DNA from: Lepidodermella squamata
Taxonomy: Eukaryota > Gastrotricha
DNA: 64,000 nt
Assembly: GCA_047495785.1 (NCBI GenBank)
Contig: JBLDXI010000074.1
Span: 124,001 to 188,000, forward strand
Direction: 5' to 3'
Below the pieces are notes generated by a model that saw only the letters and a list, made by a program, of their open reading frames with translations, did not search any database and was not told the DNA's origin. Position 1 is the stretch's first letter. Each line of letters starts with the position of its first letter. Positions 34,130 to 45,213 of this stretch are shown here, piece by piece. A program made the position numbers and the translations under genes.

Positions 34130-34292
34130 AAAAAGCAGACATGGCCATCTGGAAAATATAATATCGACGAAAAATCTTGTTTTCTCCCCGCGCGATCACC
34201 TGCGTTTTGTAAGTATCGAGTCCTGAAAAGGACTGGTTTTCCTAATACCAGATTTTATTTTCTCTCATCAATAAAACAACAAAACAAAGACT
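34130..34292 (+). repeat. Direct repeat flanking retropepsin-like remnant, copy 1
   Basis: About 160 bp starting AAAAAGCAGACATGGCCATC are repeated at 35025-35208 with scattered substitutions and a small insertion. Shared landmarks include TATCGACGAAAAATCTTG, CCTGAAAAGGACTGG and TAATACCAGATTTTATT. Their direct orientation around a decayed protease frame resembles a short LTR pair, although no TG...CA ends are evident. Confidence 0.8.
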
Positions 34293-34400
34293 AGGTGTAA
34301 AAAATATACAAGTGGCGCAGGTAAGCCAAAGACTAACATCGTTTTGAGGTAAATCAATTTCTTCGCATTTAGATTTTGCATAACACGAGAATTATAGTCC

Positions 34401-35095
34401 TCAAATACGATCAGTCTCCAGAAAAACAGTCATTTTAGTATAGCTAACTTGTATCTTGATTCCAAGTCGTTGTAAAGCACAAGCACCAAGGACATTCAAA
34501 CCCTTGAAATGACTGCTTGGTAGAGTCAAGCTGACTGCGACGCCATCTGTTCCATGAAGCGACAAAGCAGTTGTCGGAGGAATTAAGTCAGCTTTGAATA
34601 CCGACTCACTCAGGTAAGTATTAGGAGAGCATGTGTCTATTATGAAGAAAACATTAACGGGCTTCTTCTTCAGTTTGACAACCAAAGGAACTATTGCTCG
34701 GAGATTATTACCGAATAATATTCCAGAAACAGGAAACACAGGTGGCTTCCGTCAAATATCCAATTTCAAATACCTGGCAACACCTAACTTCAAATCATCT
34801 TCGGACAGGTCGGTCAGAAATATGTCTTCTAACTCGGATCAATATAATCAGGACTGTCCATCAGCATAACGTCTTTACGTCCTGATGACAAATAGGCAAT
34901 GCGTATCGGCTTCACAATTCGCTTTGGCGTTCCAATAGGAGACAACTTTGAACATATCGATTGCGACAGATTTTTAGCGAGCGAAAACATATCTAGAAAT
35001 AAAAATGTAGTAAACATATGAAATAAAAAAGCAGACATGGTCATCTGGAAAATAAAATATCGACGAAAAATCTTGCTTCCTCCCCGCTCGATCAC
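34401..35095 (-). pseudogene. Decayed retropepsin-like (clan AA aspartic protease) reading frame
   Basis: The lower frame (34739-34401) reads VNVFFIIDTCSPNTYLSE and later LNVLGACALQRLGIKI, which resembles the D-T-G-S and later I/V-L-G motifs of retropepsins with cysteine in place of the catalytic-loop glycine. Upstream in the same orientation, frames carrying KDVMLMDSPDYIDPS and ELEDIFLTDLSEDDLK are separated by a frameshift near 34844 and an in-frame TGA near 34770. No reverse transcriptase or integrase is present. It is interpreted as a broken mobile-element or domesticated-protease fragment. Confidence 0.45.
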
Positions 35096-35208
35096 CTATG
35101 TTTTGTATCAAGCCCTGAAAAGGACTGGTTTTTCCTAATACCAGATTTTATTCTCTTTCATCATCATATTCTTTCATCTCTCAATATTTTAAACAATAAA
35201 ACGAAGAC
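35025..35208 (+). repeat. Direct repeat flanking retropepsin-like remnant, copy 2
   Basis: Second copy of the repeat at 34130-34292, in the same orientation. It has an extra CATCATATTCTTTCATCTCT stretch before the shared AATAAAAC-GAAGAC end. Confidence 0.8.
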
Positions 35209-36246
35209 TCAGTTCTACCATAATACTATCGGTTTTTACACCAAAAAGGCGACGTCAATAGGGAAATGAAGAAATTGAGTAATTGCTTGCTACCGCGGGG
35301 AAAAAGACTATCAAAATTGCGGCGAGAGACGCAAACAATAACAAAGGGCAAGTTGCACAGAAACAGTCGATCAATCAATCAATTCTCCCTCACAGCTACC
35401 TATTTACAAATAGCGTAAATAACACGCGAGAGGCAAGCACAACAGCTCGAAGAGTAGAAAACAGGGGGAGAAACCATTTTTGTCTCGAGTACACTAATTT
35501 TTGCATTTTTTCTAAGAAAAACTGACTATAATTTTTGTTTACAGACAACAACGAACAGAAAGAAAGAAAACAGATCCGCAACCTCTCAAGGTGGGAATGT
35601 GCGTCGTTATATATATATATTAAGTAAGCCAGAAAAAATAAAGTGCTCATTCTATCACATATTTTAGAGCTGAAATATTGATTCAAATTCGGAAAAAGAA
35701 GTCAATCAATAATACATGTAAAGATCGAGTCAGAAAATGGGATGGTGTTGTTTAAGAAATGAGATTATATGAGCAATCTTTGGTTGATTTCGCTTCCACC
35801 ATAATAATATTGCAGCAACAGCCCAGGATCCCATGAGAACAAAATCATGAGTTATCAAGTTTTGAACTTTCAGCTATAATATATAAGGAAGGTAGATATT
35901 TAATAATATTAGCAAAAAACAGCGACCAATACAGGAGAGATCGGAGATAGTCGAATCGCTAATAAGAGATTGTTGCGTAATAAGTGGTCAGTTGTAATTT
36001 TTTCAGAAAAAACAACCACAATTTTCTAGATCGTGCGTAGAAAATAGCGCAGAAAAGAAGAAAAAGAAGCAGATCGATTAAAAATAGAAAAAATGCTGCG
36101 AATCAGCCAGTCGAAGAAAACGGCACAGTATAATATTTTCCATATATTGACGGGACTTTCCAATTTAGTTCATACTGATTCATCAGATCACAATAAATTA
36201 TTAAAGTTAACAGCTCATTTTGTTTCAGATCACATTGTTTTATTGT
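35209..36246. other. Intergenic and 3' flank of Dixin
   Basis: AT-rich; includes a short (TA)n run at about 35610-35622. Minus-strand and plus-strand short frames are unconvincing. The right part is presumably the Dixin 3' UTR. Confidence 0.4.
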
Positions 36247-39041
36247 TCATAGAATTTCCTCAATTTTGCAGTAGACCTGGTTATCGAAACCAGGCAACGG
36301 GTCGTCATCATTGCGCAGCTCGAGCGTCGCTAAATTCGCGTCCAAATTTTTCCCGCCATATTTATTCAAACTCGCCCGTTTCCGCTCGAGTTCATGCACG
36401 GGGAAAAACCGAAATCGGTACTTCCGGCCAAACCGGCTAAACGCGTGCCGGACATCTCGTAGGCACAGCAGTTCAAGCGGCTTGGATGCGAAGAGGCAGT
36501 ACGGCCCTGAGCCGTCGCTGTTGAAGTAGAAAATTCGGCAGCCGGAATAGCCGTTTTTACCACCGCGTATCAGCCCGTCTTCCAGTTCATTATCGCCATT
36601 CTCCGGAGAACTCAACGCGTGGTGATTTGTACTACCGAAATACAGCGACTTTTTATGCGAACCGCCGTTGAAAAACGAGTGATTGTTGCTATTCGCTTCA
36701 TGCGTCGGCGAAGTCGCGGCTACGGCGAGTTCTTTCAACTCGGCAACTTCCCGCCGTCCTTCCGATATTAAGTCGTGAATTTTCGACTGCAAATGCGAGA
36801 CTAAGCGATCGCGTTCCGCCAGCGACGCCTGCATATCGGCCAACTGCCGGTCGCGATCAACCAACCGGCATTGCAGTTCGCGTTTTTCCAGCGCCAACTC
36901 GTCTATAGTCAAGTTCATTTCGCAAATTTGCGTACGAAGTTGCAGGACAATGGCGTCGTGGCTGCTGTTGTTATTGTTTAGAGGCGCCTTTTGACCGCCC
37001 GTGCTATTTGTTCCTTCGTCTGCTGCGCCGTCTTGTTCAAACAGCTGTAAAGAAATATTGTTTGTTTTCAAATATTGGTTGTATATATTTATGAAACACT
37101 AACCATTTGCTGCAGTAGTAGTAGCGTCTTTTTCGCGTTTGCGATGTCAGACTGAAGGCCGTTAAAATCTTGCTCATCCATCACGATTTGCTTGTTATTG
37201 CCACTGCTTTCTAACGAACAAGTCGAAGTTGCACCGTTTGATCCAGCTTGAAAAAATTGAATGAAAATTTTTAAAAAAATCCTTGTGGAACAATGAAAGG
37301 GGACATTTTGTAAAACGGTTTTAACCCTTAGGCTATTTTTCACGGCCAACAAAGCGGCATTGGTGAGAATACATGTGTAACAAACAAATAACAGGTAAAT
37401 TGCATTATTAGATCGCACACTGCGAGAGCAATTAGCCCATTATCTCAAGCTTAGAAACCACAACAGGCCACCTCAAGATAAAAAATGAGAAAAAATCCCG
37501 TCCTAATGACCAAGTCTGAATGATTAGATTAAGTCATGAAAAACAAGATAAAAACAACTAAAATCAATAATTAAAATTTTATTATTGCTCCGCCTCCATA
37601 ATTGAGGGAAGAGCTCCTAGCAGCTAAGTGGCAATTGGAATAAATTTCTTTTTATAATAAACAGAAGCTCGATAAATTAGATTTCGGCTTTGAGGATAAA
37701 AACAGGGAAAAATTTACGATAATTAAGATTTATTTGACTGGCGAGAGAATTTTCAATTCTACGATCGTGAGGTTTAGAGACAGCCCGAAATTTAGAATTT
37801 TCCCAAAATATAGCTTATTCAACTTTTTCTCAGTAAATTCTAAAGAGACAAATCAAGAGAGAAATGTCGGTTTTTGATCGGTTGAACTAGAGAAATCCAG
37901 AAATTTTGAATTTCAGCACCAATATTTCCCACAATTTAGCCTATTCGAATTTTTCTCAATAAATTCTCAAGATGCTAAGAACCAAGATCTATTGTCGCTA
38001 TCAACTAAAAAATTTTCGAGATTTTTTGCTGATTTCAAATTTTGAGGTTATCAAAAAATCACGAATTCCTCCTTAAAATTCCATAATGCGATAAAAATGC
38101 ATTCTCATACCTTGGGCTTCATGGCTGAGTGGCGATGAGACCTGAGAATCCTCCCTCGAATTCGGAATACACTCATCCACCTCATCGTCGAACATCTGCG
38201 TAGAAGACGGCCGCTGGCCATGTCCCAAAACCGACAAATCCGAGTAGATTCCGGACGAATTCGACAGCACTGTTCTCGGCGATCGAACCGCCTTGTATTT
38301 CAGCAACTTCGCCGTATAAATCTGCTGTTGATTCTGCGGCGGAGGCCGCGAAAAAGTCGGCGAAATGCACGACGACTGATTGCTGCCGCTACTCCTAGCC
38401 GGCGTAACCGGCGGCGATGGTGTCATATAAGAATCTGAGCTGAAATTGAACACCCGTTGAACAACAGGTGGTTGATGCGTCGGTGTTTTCGGGGTACTAG
38501 TCACCATCGTCGCCGCCGCCGTCGATGGCTGGCGCATGACGCTATGCGGGCGAAAATGCGCGGCAAGCGCTAGGAGAAGGCGCAGCGTGGCGCGTATATC
38601 GCCGTCGACAACTTCAGTCGACAGTACCGGGTGCATTTTGACGCGCCACCGCAGCGCAAATTTCAGCACTTCATCAACGTTTGTCAACATTTGCTGCCGC
38701 GTAACAGGGTGCGGGTGCACTTTTTCGAGTTTTTCGCCGTTTGACAACTTCTCGACTAGCCGCGCTAGAATGACGCCGTTTCGCAAATCTCGCCCCAGGT
38801 CTTTCACGGCGGCCCCCGGGCTCGGTACCATCAACCCGGGTCTGCTCTGAACTAACTGATTTGGGCTATTTCCATTGCTTGGACTGCCACTTTCAGCGAG
38901 AATCGAGTTGATCCAGGCGATGTACGTGTCGCATGTGCATTTATCGAGAGGCGGCCCGGTGGATAGGCTGGATGGGTGATGGTGAAGAGGGCCGGTGAAA
39001 CGGGCCGAGGTAACGGTTTGGTCGGGCAGGATACCAGACAT
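36247..39041 (-). CDS. DIXDC1: Dixin (DIXDC1/Ccd1), Wnt pathway scaffold, 623 aa
   Basis: Dixin polymerises through its DIX domain with Dishevelled and Axin to promote Wnt/beta-catenin signalling. Exons 39041-38111, 37246-37104 and 37044-36247 join in phase. Exon 1 encodes an N-terminal calponin-homology domain (LRNGVILARLVEKLSNGEKL, later IRATLRLLLALAAHFRP) and a Ser/Pro-rich linker. Exon 2 and the start of exon 3 form a coiled coil (DIANAKKTLLLLQQM, then the region from QLRTQICEMNLTIDELALEK on). The C-terminal DIX domain shows CRIFYFNSDGSGPYCLF, LRDVRHAFSRFG and YRFRFFPVHEL. Domain order matches the long Dixin form. Arthropods and nematodes are generally thought to lack Dixin, which argues against an ecdysozoan source. 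Confidence 0.92.
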
Positions 39042-39990
39042 CAGGAAGATTTATAGTTCACTCCATTCGTTCAATTTATATTAAATCACCTAAAATGTGG
39101 CAGCAAAAATACTAATTAATCAAGGGAATAAAATACAAATCGCGCTTTGCCAGAAAAACTAAAAAAATGTCTAATACGAGCTTGCTTTGAAGCTTGCTTC
39201 AAGGCGTAATTATTCCAGATATTATCCGTGAAATGGAAATTTGAGATATAAAAGCGAACATAATTGCCATCGAGTATACTAACTTTCTCATAAAATTGTA
39301 GCACCTATGTAACATCTTTTGGGCAATTTTTTGACAACAAATTTATTGCCTTCAGCATAAAAAAGGAAGAAATAAAAAGAGTGAGGCCTCGAAAAACATC
39401 ATGGCGCTAAAGCGTAAATCCGAAATTTTGAAAATTATCTATTTCTCGAAGTTTCAGCAGATCGCAAGCTTAAATTATTTTCAAAATTTGTGGTACTTCA
39501 ATATTTTTTATGGAATTTTGCCAGATATTAATATGACCAGCGTTTCCTATAGTTGTCGCCACTGCCGCACTCGGAAGTGAATGTAACAAAACAGGAAAAA
39601 TTGAAAGAAAGAAAGCTCGTTTCATTATTTCCTCGGCCCGCAAAAATATGAGGACACAAAAATAGTAGCCACCACCGTCACAGCCCATACAAGTCCGGGC
39701 GGAATCCGTCATCAAACTGTACAGCAATAATAACAGCGATAATAATAATAACAAAAAGAAATGATGACGGGTTGTTTTTTACACAGACGGTTCGGTACTC
39801 GGTTTAAGAAGAGAAAGTCAGAGAAAAAACAGGTAGTCGGATTTTCTTGTAGTAGTTTGAAGCAACAATGCAGCGGTTATATCGACTTCAAAAAATATAT
39901 ATATTCAATATGTGTTACTCGGCTTGCAAGTTTTCAAAGGAAGGTACCGAACAAAAATTCATCCATCTCAAATTTCGATATAATAATTTA
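39042..39990. other. Intergenic between Dixin and SLC35C2-like gene
   Basis: Dixin 5' flank and SLC35C2 3' flank. No convincing frame or element. Confidence 0.45.
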
Positions 39991-42393
39991 CTATTGCTGC
40001 AAGCGACCGGTGAGAAGATTTTTGCGCGACGCCGACCACACGTCCTCATCGTCTTCGATATCGTCGTCGAAATGGCCACTGTCGCCAAATTCACCGGCTG
40101 AAAGGCCGTTACTAGTGACCAGAGGCTCTGATTCACCCTCGCCATCACGGGTAACAGCTTTGTGGCTCACACCATGCGCCAGATCTGACATTTCCAACTC
40201 ATTGGACTGCTGATTTGATTCGCCTAAATCAAGACAAAAATTACCAAAAATCCCCAAAAAAAATTAAATAAAATCGTTCAAATTTAAATTTAGTGATTAG
40301 AATCTTAAATTAAAAATCAACGGTTAACTGCGATATAGCGTGTTGCATAAAAGATGTGCTATCATCTACCAAATGGATTAGGAAGTTTTCACAAGTAATT
40401 GGTAACAAAGCAAGTCCCATCACCTTTGTAAATTTGCCACCGCCACCAATTTGTTATATGTCTTGTATTATTATTATTTTTTTTTAGGTTTGAAATGGAA
40501 AAGTGAAGTATGGTTAATGTAGGAAAGGAATAAAGCGGGCAAAAGCGGCACTAACTTACTACGACCTTGCTTAAACTTGACGAAAGCGTGAAGCGCAATG
40601 CCGCACAGACACATCGCAACGCCGGCCCAGTTCAACGGCGAGATTGGGTCGTTCTTGAAGTAAGCCGCCAACAGCAATGTGCATAGTTCCTGAAAAGCGA
40701 GAAATTATCGTAGATTAAGATGCTTACAACTAACATTAAATTCAAGATTATTATATCAGATAGACATCTCTGTAACAAAATATTTTAAGTAGGCTTTCGT
40801 TAAGATTTTCATGATTGTATTTGACCAACGTTTTCACATCTGAGATATTAGACAAATTCTCAAGTACATGTTTTTAACTCTAAAGCCTAATAATATTGAA
40901 CGGCTTACGAAAGATTAGATGGCCAATCTCGTTTTAGTACTAAAGGATTTTCTTCAGTCGTTGGATGATATTCAATAAAAATAATGATATCCGAATTCCA
41001 AATTAATGCTGCAATGCTATTTTCCAGCGCAATAATTTATATCCCCCAATTGAAAATCGGTTAAATTAGACAAAACTTGAACAAATTTGGCCCTTTTTAC
41101 GAGTATTTGGTCTGAAAAAATCGCGAGATGTTAATTTTTCTGCTCCGCAATGTCCCTCGCAATAATCAAGGTTTGAAACTTACTTTTAAGATTCCAGAAA
41201 CTGAGAGAGTAAGAGATGAAGTATTTCGCACGAGCAAAAATTCAGAAAATTCCAGCAGAAACGCGAGAACACAACCGGCGAGAAGTAGGCCTATCGCAAA
41301 GGCGAAGGAATTGTTTTTATCACCAAGTTCAGTCGCGAAAAAGTAAGGACTGAGCGCGAAGTCAACGCCCTCGTTGACAACAGACAGCGGAAGAATGCTA
41401 ATAGCCATGAACGGCTGCAAGTGGTACATTAAATCGAGCGGATTATTCAGGCCAATCTCCGCTTTCTGCATGACCAGCTGCGTGAGAGACCAGCGAACGC
41501 CGGACAGCGCCGAAGCCATTAGAACCAGGATGAAGCCACCGGTGCTGAACTGAGATGAGCGGTACGTGAACAGAAACAGCCCGCCGGCTATCAACACCAC
41601 AAGAACTCCAGTCGACCATCGCTAGATAATATTTTCGTCGTAAAACTACTACTCATTAAATCGAGTGCAATAAAACTTACAGCTTTTTCAATCTTGAAAA
41701 CAACCGAGAAGAATAAAACAAACAAAATAGCCGAGCTTTTCGTCATTGTATATCTGTTTGCGGTGTAATTAAAAACATCGAGACGGTGTTTAATTATCAT
41801 AATATTTTGAATAAATATTTACAGCGAAATAGTGACGAATTCAAAGCTCCAGTTTGAAAGACCAATGTCCAGCGACCCAGCAACAGCTAAATAACAATAA
41901 TTATCACTTAGATATTACGCGAAATTGTGGCTTTATCTACGTTTATCTAGCTCATAATGAGACTCATTGTTTGAAGAACAAGTTATATAGAGGATATTTA
42001 TTAAAGAATTTATCAATTTTTGAAAAATATTGATTAATTTGCCTTAATTATTAATGGATGACTTCTCATTAAATCTTACCGCATGGAAGAATTCGCATCA
42101 AGCATTGCCTCCAATTAAGGTGGATGACTCTCATTGTACCTCGCCACATGAATATCGTGCGAACCATACTCGCAATCATGAATTTTACAACGAAGTGGCA
42201 TAGCGTTAGAATCAACGGAAAATTGAAATTCTGCGTGGGTGAAATACAAATTGCATAATTTAAACGTTTTGATTTTTGCTGCACGACTCACTCGCACAAA
42301 ATTCTGGTTGTAAAATGTGATGCCAATGGAAGTGAGATAATAGAACCCGATGAGACAGCCGACCTTCAGCACCGTGATGCAACACTGCTTCAT
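39991..42393 (-). CDS. SLC35C2: SLC35C2-like Golgi nucleotide-sugar transporter family protein, 396 aa
   Basis: SLC35C2 is a multispanning Golgi/ER-intermediate protein that supports Notch fucosylation. Seven exons fit in phase: 42393-42292, 42230-42080, 41886-41823, 41753-41681, 41621-41184, 40689-40560 and 40223-39991. Family landmarks are SIGITFYNQNFVR (exon 1), SLDIGLSNWSFEFVTISLYT across exons 3-4, MTKSSAILFVLFFSVVFKIE, GVRWSLTQLVMQKAEIGLNN, SSLTLSVSGILKE, and LNWAGVAMCLCGIALH, with an acidic C-terminal tail (DDDIEDDEDVW) as in vertebrate SLC35C2. Ten or so hydrophobic segments are visible. All introns are GT-AG. Confidence 0.9.
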
Positions 42394-42578
42394 ATCGTAA
42401 AAACACTCGCTTCGGGCTTCACCGCATGGCTTTCAATGCAGCATAATATACCTAGCGGGCATAAACAATACGAGATTATGAAAAATTAATTGAAATAATC
42501 GTGTTATTTTGAAAATCAAAAAATAAATAACGGCAGGCACCAGGGCTCATGATTAAATCACAGGTAGGTATATTGTTA

Positions 42579-43070
42579 TCATTTCGACGGGTCAACAATC
42601 AACAAATCCGGATCGTCAAATTCCTCTTCATTTGAATTGCTAAAAATGTAAGGCCGGCCATGAGGCCCCAAAGAGTCGTAGTTGTCGTAGTAAGGGTATG
42701 ACAATAAATGCTCGGGGAACCGGCCTTGGGGTAACAAATAGGCTAAAATTGTTTCATTGATTCGACTGCCATCGGATAACTTTTCCAGCTCAATAGTCTG
42801 TCGAACGTAATAATCAGGGTGGCCTTCCAATTCGTCCAAATTGGCTAATACTTCACTATCGACGTCGTAAATTTCACCGAATATTTGGTGACCTCGACCA
42901 GGAACTTGAAGCATAAATGGAAGATTAAATCTCGTGCCAATAACCAGTGGATATTTTTGAGCAGTTCTAGCAGTTTGAACAAATTTTGCTTTGGAAGGAT
43001 CGGCAAGGAATGAGTGATTTGGCTGTCCCTTTTTCAAAGAACCATAAACAAAAACTCGGGTGTACTCCAT
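42579..43070 (-). CDS. Gamma-glutamylaminecyclotransferase-like (GGACT/AIG2 fold), copy 1
   Basis: GGACT opens gamma-glutamyl-lysine isopeptides to 5-oxoproline. The intronless frame is taken from MEYTRVFVYGSLKKGQPNH; in-frame upstream codons (to 43106) lack family similarity. The glycine-loop VYGSLKKGQPNH and the catalytic-type glutamate in LDELEGHPDYYVRQ are present, as are AYLLP and FPEHLLSYPYYDNYDSLGPHG. The length, about 163 residues, is typical. It is the downstream-most of three tandem paralogues on the same strand. Confidence 0.9.
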   Translation of the reverse strand: MEYTRVFVYGSLKKGQPNHSFLADPSKAKFVQTARTAQKYPLVIGTRFNLPFMLQVPGRGHQIFGEIYDVDSEVLANLDELEGHPDYYVRQTIELEKLSDGSRINETILAYLLPQGRFPEHLLSYPYYDNYDSLGPHGRPYIFSNSNEEEFDDPDLLIVDPSK

Positions 43071-43141
43071 CGTTAATAAAATTGACCTAGCAATAAAATT
43101 CGGCATCTAAATCATCAGGCAAGCGTAGTGGAAAATTTTGA

Positions 43142-43663
43142 TCAAATTTTGCATTCCGATTTTGATTTTGATCCATGCCAAGTTGAAAGTAAGTCTTTGT
43201 CCTCAAAATCCCCTTCCCATGCATCGCTGAAAATATATCGGCGCCCGTGCTCGCCGTAAGAATCGTAACAGGACATGCAGGGATACGTCAAAAGATGGTC
43301 AGGAAAGCGATTACGAGGTAGCAAGTAAGCTTGGACCGGGTATGTAATTGGGGTAGCGTCAGCATAATCAGTCACGGATATGAGTTGTCTGACGTAGTAA
43401 TTGGGATGAAATTCCAGCGCATCCAATTCAGCCAAAATATTATCATCTACCACATAGATTTCTCCAATGACTTGCTCGCCACGTCCGGGTACTTCAAGGA
43501 GAAATGGCAAATTAAACTGCGTACCAATGACGAGGGGAAATTTCTCTACGGTACGAGCGTGTTTAATAAATTTGGCGTAACCTTTTGAAGGGTCTTCAAG
43601 TAATCTATGGTTGGGTTGACCTGATTTCAAGGTTCCATAAACAAATATTCTAGTTAGAGCCAT
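43142..43663 (-). CDS. Gamma-glutamylaminecyclotransferase-like, copy 2
   Basis: Intronless, start MALTRIFVYGTLKSGQPNH chosen by family alignment; an upstream in-frame ATG at 43705 would add 14 unconserved residues. The catalytic-type glutamate is in LDALEFHPNYYVRQ. The C-terminus is longer (WHGSKSKSECKI). It is separated from copy 1 by about 70 bp, so it is either very compact or co-transcribed, and no strong poly(A) signal is evident between them. Confidence 0.88.
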   Translation of the reverse strand: MALTRIFVYGTLKSGQPNHRLLEDPSKGYAKFIKHARTVEKFPLVIGTQFNLPFLLEVPGRGEQVIGEIYVVDDNILAELDALEFHPNYYVRQLISVTDYADATPITYPVQAYLLPRNRFPDHLLTYPCMSCYDSYGEHGRRYIFSDAWEGDFEDKDLLSTWHGSKSKSECKI

Positions 43664-43848
43664 TTCTTCACTTATAAATACGGAATTATACCTAAAATAA
43701 CACAAAATACCAATTATATGATTACATTAATTTCAATAGGCACCGGGAGTTGGCAAGCAGTCACAAGAATCAGGTAAAAATATATTAATTAGAATGCAAA
43801 TATTGACTGGTTCTAATTACCGCGCAATATGTCTCAAACAACTAAAGT

Positions 43849-44355
43849 TCAATGAAGTTTGTGCCGATGCCAGCTAATTAATACATCGGGGTCATCAACT
43901 TTCTCATCCCGAGACTTGCTTCGGACGTATTGACGACCATGTGGCCCATTGGTATCGTAGGAAGTCATGTAAGGATATGACAACAAGTGCTCTGGAAATC
44001 GATCACGAGGTAGTAAATATGCTTGGACTTTCTCATCGATTGCAATTCCCGTCAATGCATCGACGAGCCTAATATCCTGCCTAATGTAATAATTAGGATG
44101 ATCCTCGAGCAAGTCTAGCGTTGCGAGAACACTATCATCCACTTCGTAAATTTCACCATTAACATTATCGCCAACGCCAGGAACTTGTAGTAAGAATGGT
44201 ATGTTGAACTGTGTAGCAATGACTAGAGGATACTTTTCATAAGTCACTGCTTTTTGGATAAACTTTGCTGAACCATCCGATGGATCTTCGAGTAATTTAT
44301 GATTCGGCTGTCCCTTCTTTAAAGTTCCATAAACGAATACCTTGGTAAATGGCAT
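43849..44355 (-). CDS. Gamma-glutamylaminecyclotransferase-like, copy 3
   Basis: Intronless 168-residue frame starting MPFTKVFVYGTLKKGQPNH, with LDLLEDHPNYYIRQ holding the catalytic-type glutamate and FPEHLLSYPYMTSYDTNGPHG near the end. It shares KLLEDPSDGSAKFI-type sequence with copy 2 and is more similar to copy 2 than to copy 1 by eye. First in transcription order of the three. Confidence 0.9.
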   Translation of the reverse strand: MPFTKVFVYGTLKKGQPNHKLLEDPSDGSAKFIQKAVTYEKYPLVIATQFNIPFLLQVPGVGDNVNGEIYEVDDSVLATLDLLEDHPNYYIRQDIRLVDALTGIAIDEKVQAYLLPRDRFPEHLLSYPYMTSYDTNGPHGRQYVRSKSRDEKVDDPDVLISWHRHKLH

Positions 44356-45213
44356 CTAAGTAAGAATGAATCTAGTATTATGGCAATGTTAGTTGAGAGT
44401 CTCGAGGTGTCAGTTGACAAGAATGCAAGCTAATCAGTGGTCAATAATCAATTGCCAATTTCCTAAGCCTAAGCTAACGAGTTGAGAGTTGGAACTCAAA
44501 TAGAATTGAGTTAATAGGTGATCGACCGGTAACAAAACGGACTGGCAACTGGCCTCTGACGCCTGAAGCCTGGAGCCTGGTGCCTAGTGCGATCGGCTTT
44601 CTTTCGCGAAGTGTGGATCTGGGGTTCGCTTTTCATTCACATTTTTGGTTCGGTTTTTTTGTGAGAATACGCGAAGATCACTAATTATTAAAAATATATG
44701 TGATTTTGGCAATAAAAGGGTTTAAGCCTTTTCTCAGCCATATTCAATTATTATTGCGCAATAAAATGTTTAGACCAGTCAAGGATGTGCGCGCTAAAAC
44801 CGAGTCCAAAGTCCAAAAAGATCGCCGAAACCGCCGGTAAGGTGGAAACCACAGGGAGCTGTTTTTCTTATCTTGGAGTTGGTTTTTCTTTCGACATACA
44901 GAGCCCTTAGCAGATTAAAGTTTCCTTAAACACACCCCTCTGAGGCTGATTTGAAAGGACAACTAAGTTTTCCTTTCTAGTTTTTCTAGTCTTAGTTTTT
45001 CTTTCTAGTTTTTTTTAAGTTTACTGGTTTGGAATTTAGTCGTATTGAATCCTGAAAGATTCACCTCCAGCTTATGTGATATAGTTGGATTCTTTGCCTC
45101 TTAAATCAAGAGTTAAATAGTTGAAAGTTTCATTCACACGCTTCTTCTTCTTCTTCTTCTTCTTATTGATAGCTGTATGTGTTATTTTGCATTCGCAATG
45201 TAGGCGGTAGACA
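44356..45213. other. Intergenic, divergent promoter region of GGACT array and SAMHD1
   Basis: The two gene groups are divergent here. A (TTC)n microsatellite lies at about 45140-45165. A short ATG frame at about 44766 (MFRPVKDVRAKTESK) ends at a good donor (CCG-GTAAGG), but I could not join it in frame to SAMHD1. Confidence 0.45.

Noticed and set aside
44766-44839. Upstream first exon for SAMHD1 (MFRPVKDVRAK...)
   Set aside because: The donor is good but no acceptor before 45214 joins it in frame; joining to the plausible acceptors gives stops.
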